A stretch of 20,689 nucleotides of DNA from DASWIG01 sp965371445 (GCA_965371445.1 CBDUYN010000180.1:1-20689), one strand, 5' to 3'. Counted from the stretch's first letter, positions 8,568 through 15,831 are shown. Made by a program: numbers and translations. Notes: generated by a model not told the origin, from the letters alone.

Positions 8568-9305
8568 ATGGCAAGGGGTGTCCTGAACGCGTCGTACGCC
8601 GCCGACCGCCGGTTGCGGCCCGAAGTGGCGTTCCGCTACCGCCTGCGCGCCAGGGCGGTGGTCGAGGCGTTGCGCGAGCACCTGCCGGGGCTCGAACGGC
8701 CCAGGGTGCTCGACCTGGGATCCGCCGAAGGCCGTACGCTGGTCGAAATGTCGGCCCTTCTCGACGGGGCGAGCTTTCTCGGCGTCGAGGCGTCGGCCGA
8801 GCTCCTGGCGGCGGGACCTGAGATGCCGGAGGGCATCCGCCTGGTCGAGGGCGACGTCACCGCGCTGGGCGAGGCGGCAGAGCCCGAAAGCTTCGACCTG
8901 GTGAGCGCCCTCGCCCTGCTCGAGCACCTGCCGGCGCCGCTGGACGCCGTCCGTGAGGCGGCACGGGTTCTGCGTCCTGGCGGGCTTTTCATCGCCACTT
9001 GTCCCCACCCCTTCTGGGACCGGCTGTCGACCGGGTTAGGGCTGCTTGCGGGAGGGCAACACGAGAGCGAGCTCGACCGTGCCGGGATGACGACCCTCGT
9101 CGTCGAAGGAGGGCTGGAGCTGGCCGCCTACCGGCCCTTCATGTGGGCGCCGGTGGCTTTCCTGCCTTACCTGCGGATCCCGGTTTCCGCGTCTCTGGCC
9201 TCAAAGCTCGACCGCTGGATCGGCGCCGTCCGCGTCCTCGACTTCCTCTTTGTCAATCAACTCGTCATTGCCCGCAAAGGCGGCGCTACGGCAAGCGGCG
9301 GTTGA
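8568..9305 (+). CDS. class I SAM-dependent methyltransferase
   Basis: A 245-residue protein of the Methyltransf_11/UbiE-like fold. Motif I is VLDLGSAEG (about 47-55), an acidic residue closes the next strand (VEASAELL), and the later LVSALALLEHLP and VLRPGGLF segments are the classic motif II/III region. It lies 18 bases after the radical SAM gene on the same strand, so the two are probably co-transcribed and may act in one modification pathway. The ribosome site is weak, which fits coupling. The last 20 bases overlap the end of the convergent GT2 gene. The acceptor substrate is unknown. Confidence 0.85.
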   Translation: MARGVLNASYAADRRLRPEVAFRYRLRARAVVEALREHLPGLERPRVLDLGSAEGRTLVEMSALLDGASFLGVEASAELLAAGPEMPEGIRLVEGDVTALGEAAEPESFDLVSALALLEHLPAPLDAVREAARVLRPGGLFIATCPHPFWDRLSTGLGLLAGGQHESELDRAGMTTLVVEGGLELAAYRPFMWAPVAFLPYLRIPVSASLASKLDRWIGAVRVLDFLFVNQLVIARKGGATASGG

Positions 9306-10191
9306 TGGCTTCGGCGATCATTCCGAGAGCCAGGATCTGCACCCCGGTCACGAAGAGGAGCACGGTCGTCACGTCCATCAGCCGGCCTGTCAGCAGGTAG
9401 CTGCCGACACCTACGCCCACGGAGCCGGCGAAAAAAAAGAGCGAGACCGGCAGCAGCACCCGCATCGGGTCGAAAAACATCAGCGTCCGCACGATCAGGT
9501 GGAGGAAAGCGAGCGTGTCGCGGATCGGTCGGATCTTGGAGCGTCCTTTCCGGTGCCGGTAGTCGATCGGCACGTAGCTGACGTCGTAGCCGAGCGAGAG
9601 GGCCGCGAGCGTCAGGGTGCTGGTGAAGGAGAAGCCGTTGGGCAGGACTCTCAGGAAGCGTAGGGCGAGCTCCTTGGGAAAGAGCCGCAGGCCGCTGTTC
9701 AGGTCGAGGATCTTGACCTGGCTCAGGTACGACGCCAGGCGCCGCAGCGCCCATTTTGGCGGGCGTCGGATCAGGGGCCCGTGGGCGTTTTTACCGAGCC
9801 GCGCACCGACGACCAGGCGGTGCTCTTCGAGGCGGGCAACGAGCTCCGGGACGTGTCGGGCCGGGTAGGTGCCGTCGCTGTCGGTGATCAGGATGTAGGG
9901 GTAGGCGGCCTTGTGGATGCCGGTCTTGAGCGCCGCACCGTAGCCGCGGTTCTCCGCATGGCGGATCAAGCGGACTCGCTCGTCGAGGAAGGGTTTGACG
10001 GCGTCGGCCGTGCCGTCTTGGGAGCCGTCGTCGACGACGAGGATCTCCCATTCCAGGTCGAGCCTGGCGAGGATTCCGCGCAGCTCCGAGAGCGTGCCGC
10101 CGACACCGGTAACTTCGTTATAGGCGGGGATGACGACGCTCAAACCTGGCAAGTGAGGCCCTCCGGATGATTCTTCGGCCAGGCGGAGCAT
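9286..10191 (-). CDS. GT2 family glycosyltransferase (dolichyl/polyprenyl-phosphate sugar synthase-like)
   Basis: A 301-residue protein with a GT-A domain. It has LSVVIPAYNE (about 17-26), VVDDGSQDGT (52-61), NRGYGAALKTG (81-91), and the metal-binding DSD (104-106) in ILITDSDGTYP. The C-terminus has two membrane spans (about 237-262 and 270-292). This matches polyprenyl-phosphate mannose/glucose synthases, which would feed GT-C enzymes such as the membrane transferase at 4965-6779. It lies downstream of the coupled minus-strand operon, separated by about 200 bases, and may be read from the same transcript; GAGG lies seven bases before its ATG. The 3' end overlaps the convergent methyltransferase gene. 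Confidence 0.88.
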   Translation of the reverse strand: MLRLAEESSGGPHLPGLSVVIPAYNEVTGVGGTLSELRGILARLDLEWEILVVDDGSQDGTADAVKPFLDERVRLIRHAENRGYGAALKTGIHKAAYPYILITDSDGTYPARHVPELVARLEEHRLVVGARLGKNAHGPLIRRPPKWALRRLASYLSQVKILDLNSGLRLFPKELALRFLRVLPNGFSFTSTLTLAALSLGYDVSYVPIDYRHRKGRSKIRPIRDTLAFLHLIVRTLMFFDPMRVLLPVSLFFFAGSVGVGVGSYLLTGRLMDVTTVLLFVTGVQILALGMIAEAINRRLP

Positions 10192-10393
10192 AGCAGAGCC
10201 TCGCGGGACAAGATAGGGAAAAACCTTGGCACCTGGCGAGCAGGCAGGCGCCGAGGAGCGTCACCGACGCCAGGACGCGGTCCACCACCGTCGAGCGCAG
10301 GTGTTCGGTCACCACAGCGCCACCATCGGCCGTTGCGGGGCAAGGGAGGCGTCGAGTGTAGGCCAGGAGGTTCACACACGAACGAGGTCTTGC
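10192..10393. other. 202-bp gap between methyltransferase and GT2 genes
   Basis: No convincing gene is seen. A minus-strand frame crosses the gap and runs into the GT2 start with a short hydrophobic stretch, but it has no ribosome site or recognisable domain. I cannot point to a clear promoter or terminator, so whether the GT2 gene has its own transcript is open. Confidence 0.5.
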
Positions 10394-11182
10394 CTACCGC
10401 CGTCTGGCGACCATGAACGTACGTCCGCGGTCGAGAAAGGTCCCATATTCGAGCACTCGGCGCTCCTCGGTCTCGAAGAGCTCCCCGAGGATCGCGCAGA
10501 CTCCTTCGAGCCCGTCGCCTTCGTGCTCGGGCGGATGCGATTCGAAAAGCAGCGTCCCACCGGGTCTTGTGAGGTCGAGGCAACGCCGAAAGTAGTCTTC
10601 GATCGACTGGCGGGTGTTGCCGTCGTACGTCGAATGGTTGGCAAAAGAGAGCACGACGTCGAAGGTTTCCTGAGAGCTGAAGTCCTCGAAGGAGCTCACC
10701 TCGAGCTCGACGTTTTCGGCGCCGAGGTGGCGTGCGGTCCGCTCGCCGATGGAGATCAGGTGAGGGTTGATGTCGAAGCCGACGACGCGCGACGCGGCGC
10801 CGGCGATCGACAGGCTCAGAAAGGCCGCGTTGCAGCCGATCTCAAGGACGCTCTTGCCTTGGACGCGGTTTGCGAGGTTCATGCTCTCGACGCGTCCGCG
10901 CGTGTCGCGAAAGCCCGTGATGCCGACGAGGTCCAGGCTCTGGTAGAAGTATCCCTCACCGTAGTCGTAGCTCGGCCAATCCCGCGCGGCCAGGAGCTCC
11001 TTGTTGAGGTCGTGATGGAGCGCCAGGAGATCGGGCTTCTCGTTGAGGCCGAGGTAATCGCGCTGGCGATTCATCAGGGAGCGCTTCCGAAGCTTCGAAC
11101 GGGTGAAAAAGGAGGCGAAGAGGAAAGCCAGGGTCCCCCCGGCAGAGTAGCTCTCGTAGTACTTGAGGTAGCTTTCTTTCAT
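10394..11182 (-). CDS. class I SAM-dependent methyltransferase
   Basis: A 262-residue protein. An N-terminal helical segment of about 100 residues precedes the SAM fold. Motif I is VLEIGCNAAFLSL (about 112-124), GFDINP (135-140) supplies the ribose-binding acidic residue, and LDLTRPGGTLLFES is the motif III region. It overlaps the formyltransferase-like gene by the ATGA quartet at 11179-11182, so the two are translationally coupled, and it is the last gene of the tightly linked operon. In a phosphoramidate-type pathway a methyl group is expected at the end (MeOPN in Campylobacter), so this enzyme is a candidate, but a sugar O- or N-methyltransferase fits equally well. Confidence 0.82.
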   Translation of the reverse strand: MKESYLKYYESYSAGGTLAFLFASFFTRSKLRKRSLMNRQRDYLGLNEKPDLLALHHDLNKELLAARDWPSYDYGEGYFYQSLDLVGITGFRDTRGRVESMNLANRVQGKSVLEIGCNAAFLSLSIAGAASRVVGFDINPHLISIGERTARHLGAENVELEVSSFEDFSSQETFDVVLSFANHSTYDGNTRQSIEDYFRRCLDLTRPGGTLLFESHPPEHEGDGLEGVCAILGELFETEERRVLEYGTFLDRGRTFMVARRR

Positions 11183-12081
11183 GCTCTTCCTTGTCGTCTG
11201 CCGTTGCGAAAGACGAGCTCAAGGGCTCGGTCGCGGAGGCCCGGCGCCAGGAAATGGTACGTCAGCCCGACGTTGCTGTCCTGCGGCGCGGCGGGTAGGG
11301 CGCTCAGGTCCTCGGTTTTCGTCAGTACCTCGTCCATCAGGAACTGGGCACGCAAGAGGGGGTCGCAAAAGGAAAAGATGGCGCGATAGAGCATCTCCGC
11401 CGGTGGCCGCGGGTGCTCTCCGAGGTCGAAGGTCAGGCGCGGGTACTCCCGGGTCGCAACGACCTCTCCGGTGTCGATGCCGGGGGCCATGTAGAAGCAG
11501 GCGGTCCCGGGCCGACCGCGTACGAGCGTCGACCAGAGGAAGCCGTCGGCGCCGCGGACGTGCGGCAGGTAGCCGGGGTGAACGTGCAAGAAGCGCAGGC
11601 CCTCGACGGCCAGGAGGCTTTTGGGCACGATCCCGCCGCCGGTGAAGAGCACCGCACCGGGAGCGAGCCCTTCAAGGGCCTCTCGAAGCCGTGGATCCTT
11701 CAAGTCGCGGACCAAGAGACGTTCCACACGCTCCGCGTAGCCCTCGTAGCAGAAGGGACCGAGCATCTCCTCGATCGTCGCCTGGGCGTCCGAAGCGATC
11801 TTGGACATCTCCGCGGCCATGCTCTCGACGAGGTAGGGGTAGCTCGTCCGCAGCCTGCGGGGCCAAAAGTTTCGGCTCACCTCCTGGGACTTTTGCGCGT
11901 AGCCGAGCCGCAGCGGCGACGGCAACCACCGGCCTATGGCTTTGTCGGTCCCGGGGCGGTGGCTTTCGACCATCAGCAGGATGCGTGACGGTTTCCATCC
12001 GGCCTGGCGCATCCGAACGAGGTAGGCCCGTGCCTGGGGCCCCTCGTGGACGAGGACCGTGAGCGGCAACGTCCGGCTCAT
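11179..12081 (-). CDS. formyltransferase-like protein (Formyl_trans_N fold)
   Basis: A 300-residue protein related to methionyl-tRNA and sugar-amine formyltransferases, which use 10-formyltetrahydrofolate. The core reads FLHVHPGYLPHVRG (about 164-177) followed by IDTGEVV (202-208). His168 and Asp203 sit at the catalytic His and Asp positions, but the Asn of the usual NxH motif is His166 here. The N-terminal part is not clearly conserved and there is no obvious tRNA-binding C-terminal domain. I set the start at 12081, where ATGA overlaps the stop of the upstream gene; a longer frame from 12381 is only a shadow of that gene. It may formylate an amino sugar, or use the fold for another one-carbon or acyl transfer. 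Confidence 0.72.
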   Translation of the reverse strand: MSRTLPLTVLVHEGPQARAYLVRMRQAGWKPSRILLMVESHRPGTDKAIGRWLPSPLRLGYAQKSQEVSRNFWPRRLRTSYPYLVESMAAEMSKIASDAQATIEEMLGPFCYEGYAERVERLLVRDLKDPRLREALEGLAPGAVLFTGGGIVPKSLLAVEGLRFLHVHPGYLPHVRGADGFLWSTLVRGRPGTACFYMAPGIDTGEVVATREYPRLTFDLGEHPRPPAEMLYRAIFSFCDPLLRAQFLMDEVLTKTEDLSALPAAPQDSNVGLTYHFLAPGLRDRALELVFRNGRRQGRA

Positions 12082-12539
12082 GGCGAGGGGCCCTCCGGGA
12101 CCTCGACGGCAAGAAGCCGACGCCGGCTCCAGTCGGCGAGGTCTGCCAGGTCTTCTGCGTACCCCTGGCGTTCGGCCAAGGCGGTGGCGGCGAGAGCCGC
12201 GTTGAGGCATTTCAGGGCCAGGCCGCGCGCTTCCACCTCGTCGCCAGGCTCGGAGTAGGCCAGGAGCACCGCGACGAGGAGCGGCCAGAACGGGCGTGGC
12301 AGGATCTCCTGAGTGGGGCCGCGTTTCCAATCGTCCCTGTAGGCGGCGAGGACCTTTCGCCCCACGTGGATCTTGCGGCACAGGGCGTTTAAGTCGTGCT
12401 CCTCCGCCGGGGCGGGCCAGGCCTGGGCCAAGTGCCGGAGGACTCGTGCGGTGCTGATCGTTCCCGGGCCGTCCGCCAGGATCTCGGGAAGGGAGCCCAG
12501 GATCGTCGTCAGGACCTCTTTGACCTCGGCGCTACTCAT
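12078..12539 (-). CDS. small hypothetical helical protein in the glycan operon
   Basis: A 153-residue soluble, mostly helical protein that I do not recognise. Visible features are a basic central segment with WKRGPTQEILPRPFWPLL (about 70-87), an alanine-rich helical C-terminal half, and no signal or membrane span. The ATG at 12539 overlaps the upstream stop by 8 bases; a TTG one codon earlier is possible. It ends with an ATGA overlap on the formyltransferase-like gene. Its position between two biosynthetic genes in a fully coupled train suggests a dedicated partner protein, but no function can be stated. Confidence 0.65.
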   Translation of the reverse strand: MSSAEVKEVLTTILGSLPEILADGPGTISTARVLRHLAQAWPAPAEEHDLNALCRKIHVGRKVLAAYRDDWKRGPTQEILPRPFWPLLVAVLLAYSEPGDEVEARGLALKCLNAALAATALAERQGYAEDLADLADWSRRRLLAVEVPEGPSP

Positions 12540-13725
12540 CAACGGTTCCTGAGGTTACTTTGTCGTTTCTCTTGGCCGAGGCCTCGTCGGCCAGGCGGGC
12601 GACGGCCTCCGCGCCGATGCGGCCGCTCTGGCCGACGTTATACACCGTACGCTCCCGCGCTGCGCGGATGCGCCGGCGAAAGGCGCCGGGATCCGCACAG
12701 AGCCGTTCGATCGCTTCGCCGAGGAAATCCAGGTGATCGGGCGAGATCACCTCGCCGATTTCCGTTCGGATCGAGACCTCGAGCGGCTCGCACCCGAGCT
12801 CGGTGTAGTCGGGATTCCTGACCTTTCTCGGCACGTCGACGAAGAGCACCGGCCGCTCCAGGCCGAAGGCGTACTCCAGGGCGGCGCCCGACCAATCGCT
12901 CACCATGACGTGCGAGCGATGGAGCGACTCCTGGGAAGCGACGTCGGTTTCGAGGACGTAGCCGTCCCGGCCCCGGAAGCGTTCCAGGACGCGGAGCACC
13001 TCGGGCCACTTCCGGCCGGTCATCGGGTGGGGCCGTACCGTCGTGTGACAGCCGGCATTGAGCAGGGCCTCGACCAGCTCGACGCCCCAGCCCTCCAGAA
13101 GCCCCTGCGGTGCCCACGAGGGCGCGACGAGGACGCGCCGCTTGCCCTCGTCGTCCGCCGTCCTGTCCGTCCGGGTCGCCAGGATGCTGTCGAGCCGGCC
13201 GTAGCCGTGCTCGACGAGCTCTCTGGCCTTCAAGCCGTAGCGCTCCTCGGCCGCCCGGAGCTCGCGGACGTGGTGTGGGCCGACCACGAGCAGGGTGTCG
13301 AAATGGTCGAACGCCTCCTTGCGGTAGATCATGTGGGTGCTCACGATGGAGTGGAAGACGTAGGCGTAGTGAACGGGATGGACCCGCGAGCGCTTCACCT
13401 GGAAGCTCTCCAGGTCGGGAAGCGTCATCACCAGGACGTCGGCCACGAGGTTCATCAGCAGCCACGTCCGGGGCACTCTCTGGCCGACGTAGAAGGGATG
13501 GATCTTGTCGTTTTCGGTCGCGAGGATCGGATCGTCCGGCTGGGCGGTGAGGTAGGCCACCTCACGTCCGAGAGGACCCGTCAGGTGGGAGAGGATCGGG
13601 GAGAAGTGCACCCGCGAGGCGGCGTCGTCGGCGTAGAACACGATCGAACGGCGCTCAGCGGGCAGCGCGCTGAAGCGCCGGGCCTCTTGCAGCTCCCGGA
13701 GGTAGGTTGCTCCGGGGAGCTTCAT
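12532..13725 (-). CDS. CDP-glycerol glycerophosphotransferase-family protein (PF04464-like)
   Basis: A 397-residue transferase with the TagB/TagF GT-B-like architecture. An N-terminal domain contains YVFHSIVSTHMIYR (about 122-135). It is followed by HGYGRLDSIL (173-182), a second domain starting at VLVAPSW (198-204), RPHP (231-234), and the nucleotide-side segment SDWSGAALEYAFGLERPVLF (277-296). Known members transfer polyol phosphates from CDP-activated donors to teichoic acids or capsules. Here the gene directly follows a cytidylyltransferase, coupled by ATGA at 13722-13725 and with GAGGGGAAG before its ATG, so its donor is presumably the CDP compound made by the operon. A longer frame upstream of 13725 is a shadow of the cytidylyltransferase gene. 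Confidence 0.82.
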   Translation of the reverse strand: MKLPGATYLRELQEARRFSALPAERRSIVFYADDAASRVHFSPILSHLTGPLGREVAYLTAQPDDPILATENDKIHPFYVGQRVPRTWLLMNLVADVLVMTLPDLESFQVKRSRVHPVHYAYVFHSIVSTHMIYRKEAFDHFDTLLVVGPHHVRELRAAEERYGLKARELVEHGYGRLDSILATRTDRTADDEGKRRVLVAPSWAPQGLLEGWGVELVEALLNAGCHTTVRPHPMTGRKWPEVLRVLERFRGRDGYVLETDVASQESLHRSHVMVSDWSGAALEYAFGLERPVLFVDVPRKVRNPDYTELGCEPLEVSIRTEIGEVISPDHLDFLGEAIERLCADPGAFRRRIRAARERTVYNVGQSGRIGAEAVARLADEASAKRNDKVTSGTVDE

Positions 13726-14519
13726 GCTTCCCCTCTCAAGCAGGTTTCGAGTCGCCAGTATTCCGCGAGCTTTCCCTCGGCCTGGAGGCGTTCGTAGAGC
13801 TCCAGGTCCTGGGTCGTGTCGACCTCCAGCCAGCCGCCGTCGACGAGCGCCGCATAGAGCGGCCGGCCGTGGTCGATCAGGTGCTGGAGAAAGCTCGTCA
13901 TGTACATGTTGTCGCGGTCCTTGCCGTCGTAGGGACCGCGGGGATCGAGCCCGCGGTAGGTGCGGACGATCTCGGGGGCGAGCTCGGCCGCGACCTTGAC
14001 GAGACCCATGTACTGTCCCTCGATCTCGTCGTAGGAGCGGGGCTTTCGGCCCAGCTCGACGACGTGGCCGGCGTCGTCGAGCTTCAGCGTCTCCGCGTCG
14101 GCGAGCGGATCCTCGAGGCGAAGGCTCCACAGCCGCCGCCAGGAGCGGTCGACCGTGGTGGCGAAGGGGGCCGGACACCGGAGGAGCGCCTCGAGCACCC
14201 GTGGCTCATAGACGATGTCGGCGTAGGCGACGACGACGTCGTCGCCGCCGTCGAGGAGGTCGGCGGCGCACATCAGGGTCGCCACCATGTTGGTCGACGC
14301 GTAGCGCGGGTTCCTGAGCGTCGCTCGTCCCAGGGCCTCGATCTGCTCGGACCGATAGCCCGAGACCACGGTGACGTCGTCGACGCCGGAGCGTTCGAGG
14401 GCCGTCAGCTGATATTCGAGAAGCGGCCGGCCGGCGAGCTCGACCAGGCATTTCGGCCGGTCGAGCGTGTAGGGACGCAGACGCGTCCCCTCGCCAGCGG
14501 CCAGGACGATGGCTCTCAT
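13722..14519 (-). CDS. nucleotidyltransferase resembling CTP:phosphoglutamine cytidylyltransferase (Cj1416-like)
   Basis: A 265-residue sugar-nucleotidyltransferase fold. The signature LAAGEGTRLRP is at 6-16 with Lys23 in RPKCLVEL, metal ligands are probably Asp101 (AYADIVY) and Asp234 (LEVDTTQDL), and DRSWRRLWSLR and DPLADAETLK lie near 124-146. As I recall them, the ADIVY, DAETLK, IEGQYMGL and DNMYMTSFLQ segments match Campylobacter Cj1416 rather than glucose-1-phosphate thymidylyltransferases. Cj1416 joins CTP and L-glutamine phosphate to give CDP-L-glutamine. The direct neighbour resembles Cj1417, the next enzyme, which supports this. The gene overlaps both neighbours by ATGA. The alternative is a LicC-like phosphocholine or polyol-phosphate cytidylyltransferase. 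Confidence 0.8.
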   Translation of the reverse strand: MRAIVLAAGEGTRLRPYTLDRPKCLVELAGRPLLEYQLTALERSGVDDVTVVSGYRSEQIEALGRATLRNPRYASTNMVATLMCAADLLDGGDDVVVAYADIVYEPRVLEALLRCPAPFATTVDRSWRRLWSLRLEDPLADAETLKLDDAGHVVELGRKPRSYDEIEGQYMGLVKVAAELAPEIVRTYRGLDPRGPYDGKDRDNMYMTSFLQHLIDHGRPLYAALVDGGWLEVDTTQDLELYERLQAEGKLAEYWRLETCLRGEA

Positions 14520-15157
14520 GGTTCTCCCTGACCGAAAAGCTCCCTCAGGAGCACGACGTCCTGCTCGTCGGAGGGTGCGCGTTCAGGATGCCACATCACG
14601 GCCCAGCGGCGAAGCCGGCGGTGGACGACGGCCTCGACGGTCCCGTCGGGCGCCTTCGCGACCGTCTCCCAGGAGGGGCCGAGGTCGTCCGGCTGGACGC
14701 CGTAGCTGTGGTAGCTGTTGACGGTGTCGCGGTCGCGGAGCCAGGCCGGAGACGTCGGAGCGGCGAGAAGAGCGTGGCTCGTCGCCACGTGTCCGAGCAC
14801 CGGCACAAGCTCGCCGCCGTCGGCTGTCACCATGATCTGCAGCCCACGGCAGACCCCGAGGATTGGCAGGCCGCGTCCGGCCTCGGAGGCCAGCAGGCGC
14901 CGCTCGAACGCGTCACGCTCCGGGGCCGTCCTCTTGCCTTCACCGAGATGGGCCAGGTCGTTGCCGCCACTCAGGACGACGCCGCCGAGGTCGAGCTCGC
15001 GGAGGTAGCCTTCCACGTCTTTGACGGTGTTGCAGAGCGGGACGGGGACCATCCCGCAGCGGGCGAGGAGCTGGGTCCAGGCCTGGTCGAGGCAATCGCG
15101 CCGTTCGCCGTAGCTGGGGACGACTTCGACTCTCTGCGTTACACCGATTCTCGTCAT
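14516..15157 (-). CDS. class I glutamine amidotransferase-like hydrolase resembling gamma-glutamyl-CDP-amidate hydrolase (Cj1417-like)
   Basis: A 213-residue stand-alone class I GATase/peptidase C26 domain. The nucleophile is Cys103 in LGVCRGLQ; His190 and Glu192 in MWHPER complete the triad. SGGNDLAHL (63-71) is the oxyanion region. The N-terminus reads IGVTQRVE and then YGERRDCLDQAW, which I associate with the Cj1417 family rather than PuuD-type enzymes. Cj1417 releases glutamate from CDP-L-glutamine to give cytidine diphosphoramidate. It is the first intact gene of the coupled operon: its start overlaps the stop of a truncated upstream frame (ATGA at 15154-15157), and its stop overlaps the cytidylyltransferase start (14516-14519). 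Confidence 0.82.
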   Translation of the reverse strand: MTRIGVTQRVEVVPSYGERRDCLDQAWTQLLARCGMVPVPLCNTVKDVEGYLRELDLGGVVLSGGNDLAHLGEGKRTAPERDAFERRLLASEAGRGLPILGVCRGLQIMVTADGGELVPVLGHVATSHALLAAPTSPAWLRDRDTVNSYHSYGVQPDDLGPSWETVAKAPDGTVEAVVHRRLRRWAVMWHPERAPSDEQDVVLLRELFGQGEP

Positions 15158-15246
15158 CGGACCACCTTGACCTGACGGCTGGCGCAGTCGAGCTCGACGA
15201 GGCGCGCCTGGCTCAGCTCCTCATAAAGCGGCTCCGCAAAGCGCAG
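15154..15246 (-). pseudogene. C-terminal relic of an upstream gene, possibly a Cj1418-like L-glutamine kinase
   Basis: A frame ending in TGA at 15154, coupled by ATGA to the amidotransferase, reads ...LRFAEPLYEELSQARLVELD followed by CASRQVKVVR. The open frame runs back to a stop near 15370 with no ATG, GTG or TTG before the final few codons, so it cannot be expressed as it stands. The tail resembles the end of PEP-utilising-enzyme-like kinases, where an IGVGEx(L)YexL segment is followed by a VELDC...VxVL strand. That is the family of L-glutamine kinase Cj1418, the missing first enzyme of this pathway. The assignment rests on a short match and on context. Confidence 0.4.
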
Positions 15247-15289
15247 CGTCCGGCTCCCAGGATGACGACCTGACAGGGTGACGTGGCTG

Positions 15290-15373
15290 TCAGTCGCCTT
15301 TCTCCTCGGCCTGGGCCGCCCAGAAGGAGATGAGGAAGAGGAGTGTGAGGATGGTGAATCGAGAGCCCTTCAT
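15290..15373 (-). CDS. 27-residue signal-peptide mini-protein
   Basis: MKGSRFTILTLLFLISFWAA then QAEEKGD: a basic start, a 15-residue hydrophobic core, and an AQA-like signal peptidase I site leaving only a few residues. A strong AAAGGAGG ribosome site (15382-15389 on this strand) lies eight bases before the ATG, and a promoter-like pair lies further up. It is either a real tiny exported or leader peptide, or the surviving 5' end of a secreted protein whose body was deleted. The kinase-like relic follows in another frame. Confidence 0.55.
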   Translation of the reverse strand: MKGSRFTILTLLFLISFWAAQAEEKGD

Positions 15374-15401
15374 CGGGGGAGCCTCCTTTGCGTAGAGGGC
15401 G

Positions 15402-15430
15402 ATTTTAGCGCAACGGCCTCCGGTTTTGAA
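15402..15430 (-). promoter_or_regulatory. probable promoter for the mini-gene and the operon below it
   Basis: Read on the minus strand: TTCAAA (15425-15430), a 17-base spacer, then TAAAAT (15402-15407). This is followed by an AAAGGAGG ribosome site at 15382-15389. It is the only promoter-like pair that I see ahead of the coupled train running from 15157 to 10394. Confidence 0.5.
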
Positions 15431-15432
15431 GG

Positions 15433-15831
15433 CTACCGGACGGGCGTCGTGGAAGCCGTCGATCTCGATCCGCGGCGAGCCGCACCCCAGGCGAATCCCA
15501 GGATGGCGCACAGATCCTCGACGCTGCGCCGGAGGCCCTGCTCGACGCGGTCCTCAGCCTGCTCAGCGCGCTTCTCAGCCGCCCGCCGCGCCTCGGTCTC
15601 TTGGCGCCGCGCCCCGGCCTCCTGCTCGACGCGCTCCTCTGCCGCCTGCCGTGCCTCGGCCTCCTGGCGCCGTGCCTCGGCTTCCTGTTCGGCGCGCTCC
15701 TGCGCCGCCCGCCGCGCCGCTTCCTCTTCCACCGACGTCAGCAACCGCTCACCGGTCCTGACGTCCTCGACGAGCAGCCGAAGGCCATCGTCGGCTAGGG
15801 CCTCATAGGTGATATGCGCTCCCACGTTCAT
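15433..15831 (-). pseudogene. Uma2-like C-terminal coiled-coil fragment
   Basis: A 132-residue frame whose start resembles the end of an Uma2/DUF820 nuclease domain (LRLLVEDVRTGERLLTSVEE). A long charged coiled coil of Ala/Glu/Arg/Gln follows (about 34-97), then an LRRSVEDLCAILGF ending, as seen at the C-termini of many Uma2 and related proteins. The catalytic PD-(D/E)XK-like core that should precede it is missing. The DNA carries a 63-base internal repeat (copies from about 15590 and 15653) in the coil. The last 20 residues are basic and atypical, suggesting a damaged 3' end. It overlaps the antitoxin gene by ATGA (15828-15831), so it may still be translated. Confidence 0.55.

Noticed and set aside
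12082..12381. N-terminal extension of the formyltransferase-like protein
   Set aside because: The extension is Arg/Pro/Gly-rich shadow sequence of the overlapping upstream gene; the ATGA start at 12081 is better supported.
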